A stretch of 64,000 bases of DNA from Mesorhizobium sp. M7A.F.Ca.US.008.03.1.1 (GTDB taxonomy: Bacteria > Pseudomonadota > Alphaproteobacteria > Rhizobiales > Rhizobiaceae). The position numbers and the translations under genes are program-made. The stretch is taken from positions 87,126-151,125 of the forward strand of contig NZ_RZRU01000016.1 of assembly GCF_003997495.1 (NCBI RefSeq), written 5' to 3'. This document shows, piece by piece, positions 8,867-16,275 of this stretch. The first letter of the stretch is position 1. Every line of letters starts with the position of its first letter. The notes under the pieces are model-generated. The model was not told where the DNA came from. It saw only the letters and a list, made by a program, of their open reading frames with translations, and searched no databases.

Positions 8867-8946
8867 GCTCTTCCCCGTCTGTCATGGTCTCGCCGGGTGC
8901 GTGGCGCACTCCGGCAGATTCGGGTCTCAGACTATCGGTGGGAAGG

Positions 8947-8962
8947 TTAAGGGCGCATTAAC
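8947..8962. promoter_or_regulatory. Candidate CtrA box upstream of ftsK
   Basis: TTAA (8947-8950), seven bases, then TTAAC (8958-8962), which matches the full CtrA recognition sequence TTAA-N7-TTAAC. It sits 81 bases upstream of the ftsK ATG and about 105 bases before the divergent small membrane protein gene. CtrA controls division genes in many alphaproteobacteria. Function here is inferred from the match and position. Confidence 0.55.
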
Positions 8963-9066
8963 TATAAGAGGTTGAGATGATCAAACCTCGTTACCGCCGG
9001 TTGAGCCGCTTGCTGCCCGAGGGATAGCCCGAGTGGGCAGCAGGGATCACCGATTTGGGTCGATGC

Positions 9067-9438
9067 ATGCAATCCGTCTTCCTTCGCGTGGCGGCTCTGG
9101 CCTGGGCAGGGCTCAGTCTCCTGCTCGCTTTGCACTGGTTTGTCGAACTCGGCATGGTGGGCTTCCCGGACGGCTACGTGACGCCCTTTGCCAGGGCGAC
9201 CGGCCCGCTGCTGCACATCCTCGCCACAGCCTGCCTGGGACAAGGCCTGTATTTTCTATTCAGAGGTCTTTTCGGCGAGGGATTTGGAGTGCCGGGTCTC
9301 GGCCTCCGGATTCTGATCGCGGCCGTCGTGACGGTGGCGCCCGTGCTGATTGTCCGGAATTGCCCCCAGTCCCGGACGTGCAGCAGCGCGTATGAGGCGC
9401 TGACAGGCACCATGATGGACGACGGCACCGGCGGATAG
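9067..9438 (+). CDS. Small membrane protein of unknown function
   Basis: The 123-residue product has three hydrophobic segments (about 5-27, 42-62 and 70-92) followed by a short Cys-containing tail (NCPQSRTCSS). The frame is open four codons further to a TTG, but ATG 9067 gives a normal membrane N-terminus. No family was recognised. It is divergent from ftsK and convergent with the small secreted protein at 9527, with two hairpins between them. Confidence 0.55.
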   Translation: MQSVFLRVAALAWAGLSLLLALHWFVELGMVGFPDGYVTPFARATGPLLHILATACLGQGLYFLFRGLFGEGFGVPGLGLRILIAAVVTVAPVLIVRNCPQSRTCSSAYEALTGTMMDDGTGG

Positions 9439-9456
9439 AGCTGCCGCCTGCCGAAA

Positions 9457-9518
9457 CGATGGCGGGCCTGCAGCCCGCCATCGGTCGTCTGGAACAAAGA
9501 TCGGGCCTCGGCCCGATC
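9457..9518. terminator. Two strong hairpins between convergent genes
   Basis: The first hairpin has an 11-bp perfect stem (CGATGGCGGGC at 9457-9467 with GCCCGCCATCG at 9473-9483). The second has a 9-bp perfect stem (GATCGGGCC at 9499-9507 with GGCCCGATC at 9510-9518). They fill the space between two convergent genes and probably end transcription from one or both sides, although neither has a long T tract. Confidence 0.6.
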
Positions 9519-9526
9519 GCGGCAAA

Positions 9527-9802
9527 TCAGTTGGCGCCGCCGAGCGCCTGCACATTGGTGCAAAATTCCGCATGCGGCTTGCTCATCGCCGCATCCTGGC
9601 ATTCCTTCTTCATCGCTTCCTGCTTTTCCATCGGCATGGCCATGAAAGCTGCCTTGAAGTCAGCCATCGGCTTCATGGTTTTCATGCCGGAATCCGTGAA
9701 GAACGGCGCCATGTTGTCGGGCTCATCCAGAGCACCGGCAAATGCCACGCCGCCGAGCATGGAAAGAGCAAGCGCTCCGAGACAGATGTTCTTGAGGTTC
9801 AT
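9527..9802 (-). CDS. Small secreted protein of unknown function
   Basis: The 91-residue product has a clear signal peptide (MNLKNICLGALALSMLGGVA, with cleavage near AFA/GA). The mature part of about 65 residues is Met-rich with two Cys residues (KKECQDAAM and AEFCTNV) that could form a disulfide. An AAGGAA Shine-Dalgarno precedes the ATG at 9802. The frame continues 30 codons upstream without signal-peptide character, so that part is excluded. A periplasmic location is inferred. The family is not recognised. Confidence 0.65.
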   Translation of the reverse strand: MNLKNICLGALALSMLGGVAFAGALDEPDNMAPFFTDSGMKTMKPMADFKAAFMAMPMEKQEAMKKECQDAAMSKPHAEFCTNVQALGGAN

Positions 9803-9950
9803 GAGATGGTTTCCTTCCCTGTTGTTTGGTACGAGCGTCAGAACGACGGTCGTCTCCACGGTTCGGAACCAGAGCGGTTGTTGTTTCCTCAAAAAGCTTG
9901 ATCACACGAACGTGATTGCGCGAAGACGGGCATTGCCGGAACGGCTTGCC

Positions 9951-9982
9951 AAAAAAAGAGGCCCAGATGCGATCCGGGCCTC
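9951..9982 (-). terminator. Rho-independent terminator, leftward
   Basis: On the minus strand GAGGCCC and GGGCCTC form a perfect 7-bp stem around an 11-base loop (9958-9982), followed by seven T residues (plus-strand A tract 9951-9957). It lies about 150 bases beyond the amtB stop, so it may be the final terminator of the glnK-amtB transcript or the end of a short unannotated RNA made between 9983 and 10130. Confidence 0.75.
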
Positions 9983-10082
9983 AATGCGTGAACTCCTTTC
10001 GGGAGCGTCACGACGGGATCTTTTCAAAGCAATTCCAGGAAAACTGTGCAGCGCTTTCCGTTCGGAATTGCGTGGCAGATAA

Positions 10083-10114
10083 GGGGCCGGCGGGAGGAGG
10101 GTTCCGCCGGCCCC
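10083..10114 (-). terminator. Hairpin directly after amtB
   Basis: GGGGCCGGCGG (10083-10093) and CCGCCGGCCCC (10104-10114) form an 11-bp perfect stem 15 bases past the amtB stop. The minus strand has only a short TTAT after the stem, so it may protect the transcript end or attenuate rather than terminate alone. The T-tract terminator at 9951-9982 lies further on. Confidence 0.65.
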
Positions 10115-10129
10115 TTGGCCAAGCTGGCC

Positions 10130-11485
10130 TTACGGCACCACTTCGCCATGCTGGGAGATGTCGAGGCCTTCGACCTCTTCCTGGGTCGTCGGACGCAGGC
10201 CGACCAGCGCCTTGACGATGTAGAGGAGCACGAAGGTGGCAATGCCCGTCCACACGATGGTGACGGCAACGCCGTAGATCTGCTTGCCGAGCGAAGCACC
10301 TGCGCCGAGGCTGTTGATCGCCGGGTCGGCGAGCACACCGGTGAGCAGAGCGCCGATGATGCCGCCGACGCCATGCACGCCGAAGGCATCGAGCGAGTCG
10401 TCATAGCCGAACATGTGCTTGACCTTGACCGCCGAGAGGTAGCAGACGACGCCGGCAACGATGCCGACGATGAAGGCGCCGGTCGGGTTGACGAAGCCGG
10501 AAGCCGGCGTCACCGCGACCAGGCCGGCAACCGCACCCGAGATGATGCCGAGCACGGAAGGCTTCTTGGCGACGATCCATTCGGCGAACATCCAGGCCAG
10601 TGCCGCCGCGGCGGTGGCAACTTGGGTGTTGAGCATGGCAGCGCCCGCAAGACCGTCGGCTGCCAGTTCCGAACCGGCGTTGAAGCCGAACCAGCCAACC
10701 CACAGCAGCGAAGCGCCTATTACCGAATAGACCAGGTTGTGCGGCGCCATATTGGTGGTGCCGTAGCCTTCGCGCTTGCCGAGAACCAGCGCGCAGACCA
10801 GACCGGCGACACCGGCGTTGATGTGAACGACCGTACCGCCGGCGAAGTCGAGCACGCCCGCCGACCCGAGGAAGCCGCCACCCCAGACCCAATGCGCGAC
10901 CGGCACGTAGACGACCAGCAGCCACAATGCCGTGAAGATCAGCAGCGCCGAGAACTTCATGCGTTCGGCGAAGGCGCCGGCAATAAGCGCCGGCGTGATG
11001 ATGGCGAATGTCATCTGGAACATCGAGAACACGAATTCAGGAATGTTGGCGACGCCCGGCAGCCACAGCGAGGCCGTGGTGATGCCGTGATGGAAGAACT
11101 TGGAGGTGCCGCCGAGATAGGCGTTCATGCCGCCGCCATCGGAGAAGGCCAGCGAATAGCCGAACATGAACCACAGCACCGTCACCAGACAGGTGATGGC
11201 GAAGCTCTGCATGACGGTGGCGAGCACGTTCTTCTTGCGCACCATGCCGCCGTAGAACAGCGCCAGGCCCGGAATGGTCATCATCAGGACCAGGGCCGTC
11301 GAGGTCAACATCCAGGCGGTGTTGCCGGTGTCGAGCACCGGGGTCGGGGCAGCAGCCGGCGCCGCGGCGGCCGCAGCAGGAGCCGCTTCCTGCGCAAAGG
11401 CGGCGACCGTGCCCAATGCTGCGAGAACAAGCGAACCCAAAAGGGCGGCTCGTCCCGTCGTCTTCAAGGTGGAAGGAATATTCAT
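10130..11485 (-). CDS. amtB: Ammonium transporter
   Basis: This is an Amt/Rh-family ammonium channel of the inner membrane. The 451-residue protein has an N-terminal signal-like segment and an Ala-rich stretch, then about eleven membrane helices. Family marks include WMLTSTALVLMMTIPGLALFYGG, the pore region with paired His (DFAGGTVVHINAG and FGVHGVGGIIGALLTG) and the GREGYG-like loop. The ATG at 11485 has GGAGAG five bases upstream, and an upstream in-frame ATG would include that site. It follows glnK by 32 bases, the classic glnK-amtB operon in which GlnK plugs the channel when nitrogen is plentiful. Confidence 0.95.
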   Translation of the reverse strand: MNIPSTLKTTGRAALLGSLVLAALGTVAAFAQEAAPAAAAAAPAAAPTPVLDTGNTAWMLTSTALVLMMTIPGLALFYGGMVRKKNVLATVMQSFAITCLVTVLWFMFGYSLAFSDGGGMNAYLGGTSKFFHHGITTASLWLPGVANIPEFVFSMFQMTFAIITPALIAGAFAERMKFSALLIFTALWLLVVYVPVAHWVWGGGFLGSAGVLDFAGGTVVHINAGVAGLVCALVLGKREGYGTTNMAPHNLVYSVIGASLLWVGWFGFNAGSELAADGLAGAAMLNTQVATAAAALAWMFAEWIVAKKPSVLGIISGAVAGLVAVTPASGFVNPTGAFIVGIVAGVVCYLSAVKVKHMFGYDDSLDAFGVHGVGGIIGALLTGVLADPAINSLGAGASLGKQIYGVAVTIVWTGIATFVLLYIVKALVGLRPTTQEEVEGLDISQHGEVVP

Positions 11486-11517
11486 TGAACTCTCCATTGG
11501 GAATACGTGATCGCCGC

Positions 11518-11856
11518 TCAGAGCGCGTCGGTGTCTGTTTCGCCGGTGCGGATGCGCACCGCCTGATCGATGCCGAAAACGAAGATTTTGCCGTCGCCGA
11601 TCTGGCCGGTCTTGGCGGCGGCGGTGATGGCTTCGACGGCCTTGTCGACCATGTCGGCACTGACCGCGACTTCGATCTTGATCTTCGGCAGGAAGCTGAC
11701 CGCGTATTCCGCCCCGCGATAGATCTCTGTATGCCCTTTCTGACGCCCGTAGCCTTTGACTTCGGTGACGGTCAGGCCCTGGATGCCGACGGCGGTAAGC
11801 GCTTCGCGTACCTCGTCGAGCTTGAACGGCTTGATGATTGCCATCACGATTTTCAT
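11518..11856 (-). CDS. glnK: Nitrogen regulatory protein P-II, GlnK
   Basis: This is a PII signal protein of 112 residues, which is the exact family length. It has the conserved N-terminus MKIVMAIIKPFKLDEVREAL, the T-loop YGRQKGHTEIYRGAEY with the uridylylation Tyr51, and the C-terminal signature KIFVFGIDQAVRIRTGE that binds ATP and 2-oxoglutarate. Its place immediately before amtB identifies it as GlnK rather than GlnB. A possible sigma-54 type promoter element lies about 85 bases upstream of the start. Confidence 0.95.
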   Translation of the reverse strand: MKIVMAIIKPFKLDEVREALTAVGIQGLTVTEVKGYGRQKGHTEIYRGAEYAVSFLPKIKIEVAVSADMVDKAVEAITAAAKTGQIGDGKIFVFGIDQAVRIRTGETDTDAL

Positions 11857-11938
11857 AAGGTTTCACCCTTTGCTGTTGCGGTCCCCCGCGTTTGCACACC
11901 TTCACCGATCCCAAAGAGCCGGAGAGTGCCCGCAAGGA

Positions 11939-11955
11939 TTCAAGCTCCGTGCCAA
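11939..11955 (-). promoter_or_regulatory. Imperfect sigma-54-type -24/-12 element upstream of glnK
   Basis: Read on the minus strand the sequence is TGGCACGGAGCTTGAA. The -24 block TGGCACG matches the sigma-54 consensus exactly and the spacing to TTG is right, but the -12 block has TTGA instead of TTGC. It lies 83-99 bases before glnK, a gene usually driven by NtrC and sigma-54. No NtrC site was seen with confidence. Confidence 0.4.
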
Positions 11956-12073
11956 GTGCCGAAGCAGGGTGTTAACCCGTTGTAAACAAAGAGGTTAGAG
12001 AGCTCACCGACGCAACCTGCCCACAGCTGCGGCGATGCATCTGCTTAAAATTTGGGCAAATTTTGAAAAATGC

Positions 12074-12949
12074 CTACTCTGCAGGCGATCGCTTGAGCCG
12101 GATCAGCCCTTCCTGCGCAACCGAGGCGATCAGCGTGCCGTCGCGGGCAAACAGCGAGCCGCGCGTGAAGCCGCGCGATCCCTGTGTCGACGGGCTGTCC
12201 TGCGTGTAGAGCATCCAGTCGTCGAGCGCATGGCTGCGATGGAACCACATGGCGTGGTCGAGGCTCGCCGCCTGGATATCGCGGTCGAAAATGGCGCGGC
12301 CATGCGCGAAGGTCGATGTGTCGAGCAGCGTCATGTCGGAGAGATAGGCGAGCACCGCCGCCTGAATGGCGCGGTCCGCCGGCACCGGACCGGTGGTGCG
12401 GATCCAGATATTCTGCTTTGGCTCCAGCTTTTCGCGGCTGGTGTAATGCTTCAGCATCACCGGCTTCATCTCAATCGGCCGGTCGCGCTCCCAGTAGCGT
12501 TTGATGCCATCGGGCACCGCCTCGCCGAATTTGCCCAGCAACTCGCGTTGCGACAGCAATGTGTCCGGCCCCGGAACGTCCTGCGGCATCGGCACCTGGT
12601 GCTCCAGTCCGACCTCGTCCTGCTGGAACGAGGCTTCGAGCGAAAAGATCGCCTGGCCGTGCTGGATCGCCACCACGCGCCGCGTGGTGAAGGAGCCGCC
12701 GTCGCGAATACGGTCGACCTCGTAGACGATCGGCACCTTGGTGTCGCCGGGCCGCATGAAATAGCCGTGCAGCGAATGCACGTACCGATCGGGATCCACT
12801 GTCCGCTGCGCCGCCACCAGCGCCTGGGCGATGGTCTGGCCGCCGAACACGCGTTGCCAGTCGAGCAAGGGGCTGCGACCACGATACAGATTGTGTTCCA
12901 GCTTCTCGAGGTCGAGAATGCCGAGAAGCTCGTCCATGGCTGCCGTCAT
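12074..12949 (-). CDS. tesB: Acyl-CoA thioesterase II
   Basis: This is a double-hotdog thioesterase that hydrolyses medium- to long-chain acyl-CoA. The 291-residue protein has the TesB pattern: LEKLEHNLYRGRSPLLDWQR at the start, VFGGQTIAQALVAAQRTV, then RPGDTKVPIVYEVDRIRDG and FTTRRVVAIQHGQAIF in the first hotdog. The second hotdog contains the catalytic region ASLDHAMWFHRSHALDDW with the Asp. The length matches TesB. It is transcribed toward glnK but is separated from it by 217 bases that include an AT-rich 18-bp palindrome at 12047-12064. It is divergent from the UbiH-type gene. Confidence 0.92.
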   Translation of the reverse strand: MTAAMDELLGILDLEKLEHNLYRGRSPLLDWQRVFGGQTIAQALVAAQRTVDPDRYVHSLHGYFMRPGDTKVPIVYEVDRIRDGGSFTTRRVVAIQHGQAIFSLEASFQQDEVGLEHQVPMPQDVPGPDTLLSQRELLGKFGEAVPDGIKRYWERDRPIEMKPVMLKHYTSREKLEPKQNIWIRTTGPVPADRAIQAAVLAYLSDMTLLDTSTFAHGRAIFDRDIQAASLDHAMWFHRSHALDDWMLYTQDSPSTQGSRGFTRGSLFARDGTLIASVAQEGLIRLKRSPAE

Positions 12950-13044
12950 ATTTCGCGCCCTCGCCGCAGAAGTGTTATGGCGGTTTCCGACAGGACGGAC
13001 AGGCAGTCAAGGGCGCAAGACCCGGCCGGCGCGCAGGAGCGAAG

Positions 13045-14325
13045 ATGATGGAACGCAAGGCGGACACGAAAACCGGGGCTGACGCGAAAACAAGATCCGG
13101 GCTCGATGTCCTGGTCGCCGGCGCCGGCTATGTCGGCCTGGCCGCCGCCGTGTCGCTGAAGCAGGCGCGACCGGGCCTCGCCATCGCTCTCGTCGATGCC
13201 GCGCCTGCCGGCGCCTGGCAAAGGGATGGCCGCGCCTCGGCCATTGCCGCCGCCGCCTGCCGCATGCTCGAACAGCTCGGCGTGTGGGCCGAGATCGCAC
13301 CCCAGGCGCAGGCGATCACCGAGATGATCATCACCGATTCGCGCACCGCCGATCCGGTGCGTCCGGTCTTCCTCACCTTCGACGGCGAAGTGGCCCCGGG
13401 TGAGCCTTTTGCGCATATGGTCGCCAACAAGGTGCTGAACGGCGCCTTGCGGGCCAGCACCGAAAAGCTCGGCATCGACATCATCGAAGGCGTCGCCGTG
13501 CAGGGGTTCGAGACCAATGGCGCCGGCATCACAGTGCATCTCGCCGACGGCGCGACGCTGAAGGCCCGGCTGCTGGTCGCCGCCGACGGCGTCAACTCGA
13601 AGCTGCGCGACATGGCCGGCATCAAGACGGTGAAGTGGGAATATGGCCAGTCCGGCATCGTCTGCACCGTGGCGCATGAACGCCCGCACAACGGTCGCGC
13701 CGAAGAGCATTTCCTGCCGGCCGGGCCTTTCGCCACACTGCCGCTCAAACCCGGCGAAGACGGCACCAACCGCTCGTCGATCGTCTGGGTCGAGCGTACG
13801 CCCGATGCCGAGAAGCTGGTGGCCGGTGACGATCTCCTCTTCGAACACGAACTCGAACAGCGTTTTGGCCTGAAGCTTGGCGAGATCCGCGTCACTGATG
13901 CGCCGCGCGCCTGGCCACTCGGCCTGACCATTGCGCGCGCCTTCGTCGCACCCCGCATCGCGCTCGCCGGCGATGCCGCCCATGGCATCCACCCGATCGC
14001 CGGCCAGGGCCTCAATCTCGGCTTCAAGGATGTCGCAGCCCTTGCCGAGGTGATCGTCGAGGCCGACCGGCTCGGCCAGGACATCGGCGCGCTCGACGTG
14101 CTCGAGCGCTACCAGCAGTGGCGCCGCTTCGACACGGTGCAGATGGGCATCACCACGGACGCGCTGAACCGGCTGTTTTCCAACGATCTCGGACCGCTGC
14201 GCACCGTCCGCGACATCGGCCTCGGCCTCGTCGAACGCATGCCGCGCCTGAAGGAATTTTTTATCCGGCAGGCATCAGGACTGTCCGCAGGAACACCAAG
14301 GCTGCTGAAAGGCGAGGCGATCTGA
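13045..14325 (+). CDS. UbiH/UbiF/COQ6-family FAD-dependent ubiquinone hydroxylase
   Basis: This is an aromatic-ring hydroxylase of ubiquinone biosynthesis with 426 residues. The N-terminal dinucleotide fold is LDVLVAGAGYVGLAAAVSLK (about 20-40), followed by DGRASAIAAAACRMLEQLG. The DG motif is LLVAADGVNSKLRDMAG, and the C-terminal FAD/ribityl motif GDAAHGIHPIAGQGLNLGFK lies near residue 315. Alphaproteobacteria use varying sets of such hydroxylases (UbiL, UbiM, UbiH-like), so the exact ring position cannot be assigned. About 20 polar residues precede the fold, and the start may lie slightly downstream. Confidence 0.87.
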   Translation: MMERKADTKTGADAKTRSGLDVLVAGAGYVGLAAAVSLKQARPGLAIALVDAAPAGAWQRDGRASAIAAAACRMLEQLGVWAEIAPQAQAITEMIITDSRTADPVRPVFLTFDGEVAPGEPFAHMVANKVLNGALRASTEKLGIDIIEGVAVQGFETNGAGITVHLADGATLKARLLVAADGVNSKLRDMAGIKTVKWEYGQSGIVCTVAHERPHNGRAEEHFLPAGPFATLPLKPGEDGTNRSSIVWVERTPDAEKLVAGDDLLFEHELEQRFGLKLGEIRVTDAPRAWPLGLTIARAFVAPRIALAGDAAHGIHPIAGQGLNLGFKDVAALAEVIVEADRLGQDIGALDVLERYQQWRRFDTVQMGITTDALNRLFSNDLGPLRTVRDIGLGLVERMPRLKEFFIRQASGLSAGTPRLLKGEAI

Positions 14326-14335
14326 GCGCTATCGC

Positions 14336-14863
14336 TCAGTTCACTTCGAAGCCCAGCTTCTGCCGCAGCCGCAGCATGCGCTGGTCGGCTATATCAAGAC
14401 GTTTCTCCCCGCCTTGGGCGGCGCGGTTGACCATCTGCAGCAGATCGTTTCGCTCGGCGACATCGAGACGTTCGCGCAGAAACGGCGCCAGCTTGTCGAT
14501 GACGACGGTGGTGTCGTCGACCTGCGCCGCCGCCCATTTGGCATAGATCACCGCCTCGTCGGTCTTCTTCTTGTCGGCGATCTCGGAAATCACCGCGCGG
14601 ATGACAGCCTCGCGCTGCGGCAGGATGGGCCCATCCTCGGAGACGATTGATGTGATCAGCGTAGCCGCCGCTACGACCGGATCATCGATCGCCGTCAGCG
14701 GTGACAGCGCCGCCTGCTTGCGCAGCTTCTTGCGGCGGATGTTGCCCTGCACGCGCCCGACAACGTCCGCAACCTCGCGAGCCGCGTCGTTCATCGCCTT
14801 CATCCGGTACCACCAGAACGCCGCCGCGCCCATCACGCCAAGGATAGCAATCAGGAAAGGCAT
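14336..14863 (-). CDS. Membrane-anchored TerB-like protein
   Basis: The 175-residue product begins with one membrane helix (MPFLIAILGVMGAAAFWWYR) and then a cytoplasmic helical part. The pattern DDPVVAAATLITSIVSEDGP followed by AVIRAVISEIADKKKTDEAV resembles TerB/DjlA-like helical domains, which are often seen in envelope-stress or co-chaperone proteins. That family call is tentative. The ATG at 14863 was chosen because it directly precedes the membrane helix. It is convergent with the UbiH-type gene, 10 bases away. Confidence 0.6.
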   Translation of the reverse strand: MPFLIAILGVMGAAAFWWYRMKAMNDAAREVADVVGRVQGNIRRKKLRKQAALSPLTAIDDPVVAAATLITSIVSEDGPILPQREAVIRAVISEIADKKKTDEAVIYAKWAAAQVDDTTVVIDKLAPFLRERLDVAERNDLLQMVNRAAQGGEKRLDIADQRMLRLRQKLGFEVN

Positions 14864-15004
14864 GTCGAAATCCCCAAGAACCCCGGCAACGATAGGAGAA
14901 CTCTCGCCTTGCTTCAACACGCAAAAGTTGCGCACGTAATGAACCAGGACGATCGTTCAGTTCGAATGTCTTGGTTTCCGCGGGGCTGCAGCACATGGTG
15001 GGGG

Positions 15005-15361
15005 CTATGATCCCGGCACATCGTAGATCGCCCGCACCTCGATGGTGCCGATTTCGGCCAGCGGGATCTCGCCGGCGATCTCCAGCGCCTGGTCGAGATC
15101 GTCGGCCTCGATCATGACGAAGCCGAGCAACTGCTCCTTGGTTTCGGCGAACGGGCCGTCGGTGATCAGCCGCTTGCCCTGGCGTCGCCGCACCGTCTTC
15201 GACGTCTTCACCGATTGCAGCGCCTGTGCGACGATCAGCATCCCACGCTGATCCAATGACCGGTCATGAGCCATCGAATCGGCATCGAGCTTGGCCAGAC
15301 GCTCCGGCGTCATGGCATGGAGGTCTTTCTCCTCGCCATAGACCAGGCAGACATATCTCAT
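15005..15361 (-). CDS. YCII-related (DGPF-domain) protein
   Basis: This is a 118-residue protein of the YCII/DGPF family, ferredoxin-like dimers of uncertain biochemical role that are often paired with ECF sigma factors. The start MRYVCLVYGEE and the hallmark LITDGPFAETKEQLLGFVMI are clear, and the end AEIGTIEVRAIYDV is typical. No sigma-factor gene is beside it here. Its ATG overlaps the stop of the upstream small gene as ATGA, so the two are translationally coupled. Confidence 0.88.
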   Translation of the reverse strand: MRYVCLVYGEEKDLHAMTPERLAKLDADSMAHDRSLDQRGMLIVAQALQSVKTSKTVRRRQGKRLITDGPFAETKEQLLGFVMIEADDLDQALEIAGEIPLAEIGTIEVRAIYDVPGS

Positions 15362-15576
15362 TTCCAGCTCCCTTGCTGTGAGGAACCATAGATCACGGTA
15401 TCGGTTGAGTCCTTGCCGGCGGCGACATGGTCGAGAAGGCTGATCGCAATGCCGATGATGGCAATTGCCGCAAGCAGCCGGCCGAAGCCGGACGGCGGCA
15501 CATGCAGCGGGTCGCTCTCCCCCGGATCAGCCCTTCGGCCGGTGCTTGTCCAATGGGCAGAAAATAGATTGTTCAT
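15358..15576 (-). CDS. Small single-helix membrane protein, coupled to YCII gene
   Basis: The 72-residue frame begins MNNLFSAHWTSTGRRADPGE and contains one membrane helix (about 37-55, RLLAAIAIIGIAISLLDHVA). No family was recognised. Its TGA overlaps the ATG of the YCII gene, which supports it being a real gene rather than a chance frame. An upstream in-frame ATG at 15588 (MEVR) is an alternative start. Confidence 0.5.
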   Translation of the reverse strand: MNNLFSAHWTSTGRRADPGESDPLHVPPSGFGRLLAAIAIIGIAISLLDHVAAGKDSTDTVIYGSSQQGSWK

Positions 15577-15796
15577 CCGAACCTCCATCCGCCACGAGAA
15601 TCCGTGGTCGCCCGCAGGACGGTCGGGGCCGATGCAAGTCGACATTTCTGCACGCACATTCTTTCAAAAAAGATTCGGTGCGGCTCGCCGGCGGTGCATG
15701 CGCGCGCAAACAGCGCGGTGGCCTTCCCTCGCGCCCGCGCTATAGTTGGGAGGAACGCCGCCTGGCCGGCGCCACCGCTGTAATAAGGAGGAATTC

Positions 15797-16222
15797 ATGG
15801 ACCGCACCGCAAACGCCGTCTGGAAAGGCAATCTGAAGGAGGGCACGGGCACGCTCGACACCCAGAGCGGAACCCTGAAGGGCACGCCCTATTCGTTCAA
15901 GGCGCGCTTCGAGGACGAGAGCGGCAAATCCGGCACCAACCCGGAAGAGCTGATCGCCGCCGCGCATGCCGGCTGCTTTGCCATGCAGTTCTCGCATTTC
16001 CTGGCCGAGAACGGCACGCCTGCCACCGAACTCGATGCCAAAGCGGTGGTGACGCTGGTTCCCGGCACCGGCATCACCGGCAGCGCCCTCACCGTGGTCG
16101 GCAAGGTGCCGGGCATCGATGCCGCGAAATTTGGGGAACTGGCCGAAAAGGCCAAGGCTGGATGTCCGGTCTCGAAGGCGCTCGGCGCCATAAACGTGTC
16201 GCTCGACGCCCGGCTCGGCTGA
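15797..16222 (+). CDS. osmC: OsmC-family peroxiredoxin
   Basis: This is a thiol peroxidase of the OsmC/Ohr superfamily acting on organic hydroperoxides. The 141-residue protein shows both redox cysteines in context: Cys60 in AAAHAGCFAMQFS and Cys123 in KAGCPVSKALG. The N-terminus (AVWKGNLKEGTGTLDTQSG) is that of the OsmC subgroup rather than Ohr. A separate Ohr gene is found at 32059. A perfect AGGAGG lies six bases before the ATG, and the upstream open part of the frame is excluded. A hairpin follows the stop. Confidence 0.9.
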   Translation: MDRTANAVWKGNLKEGTGTLDTQSGTLKGTPYSFKARFEDESGKSGTNPEELIAAAHAGCFAMQFSHFLAENGTPATELDAKAVVTLVPGTGITGSALTVVGKVPGIDAAKFGELAEKAKAGCPVSKALGAINVSLDARLG

Positions 16223-16242
16223 CAGAACCGCTCGATGGCAAG

Positions 16243-16265
16243 CGCCGGCCTCGGGGCCGGCGTTT
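16243..16265 (+). terminator. Terminator after osmC
   Basis: CGCCGGCC (16243-16250), loop TCGG, GGCCGGCG (16255-16262), then TTT. This is an 8-bp perfect stem 20 bases past the osmC stop and before the convergent AraC gene. Confidence 0.65.
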
Positions 16266-16275
16266 CCGGTACGGA

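Noticed and set aside
12047..12064. AT-rich palindrome AAAATTTG-GG-CAAATTTT
   Set aside because: Its symmetry is perfect, but AT-rich palindromes arise easily and it lies near the end of tesB without a T tract, so I did not call it an operator or terminator.
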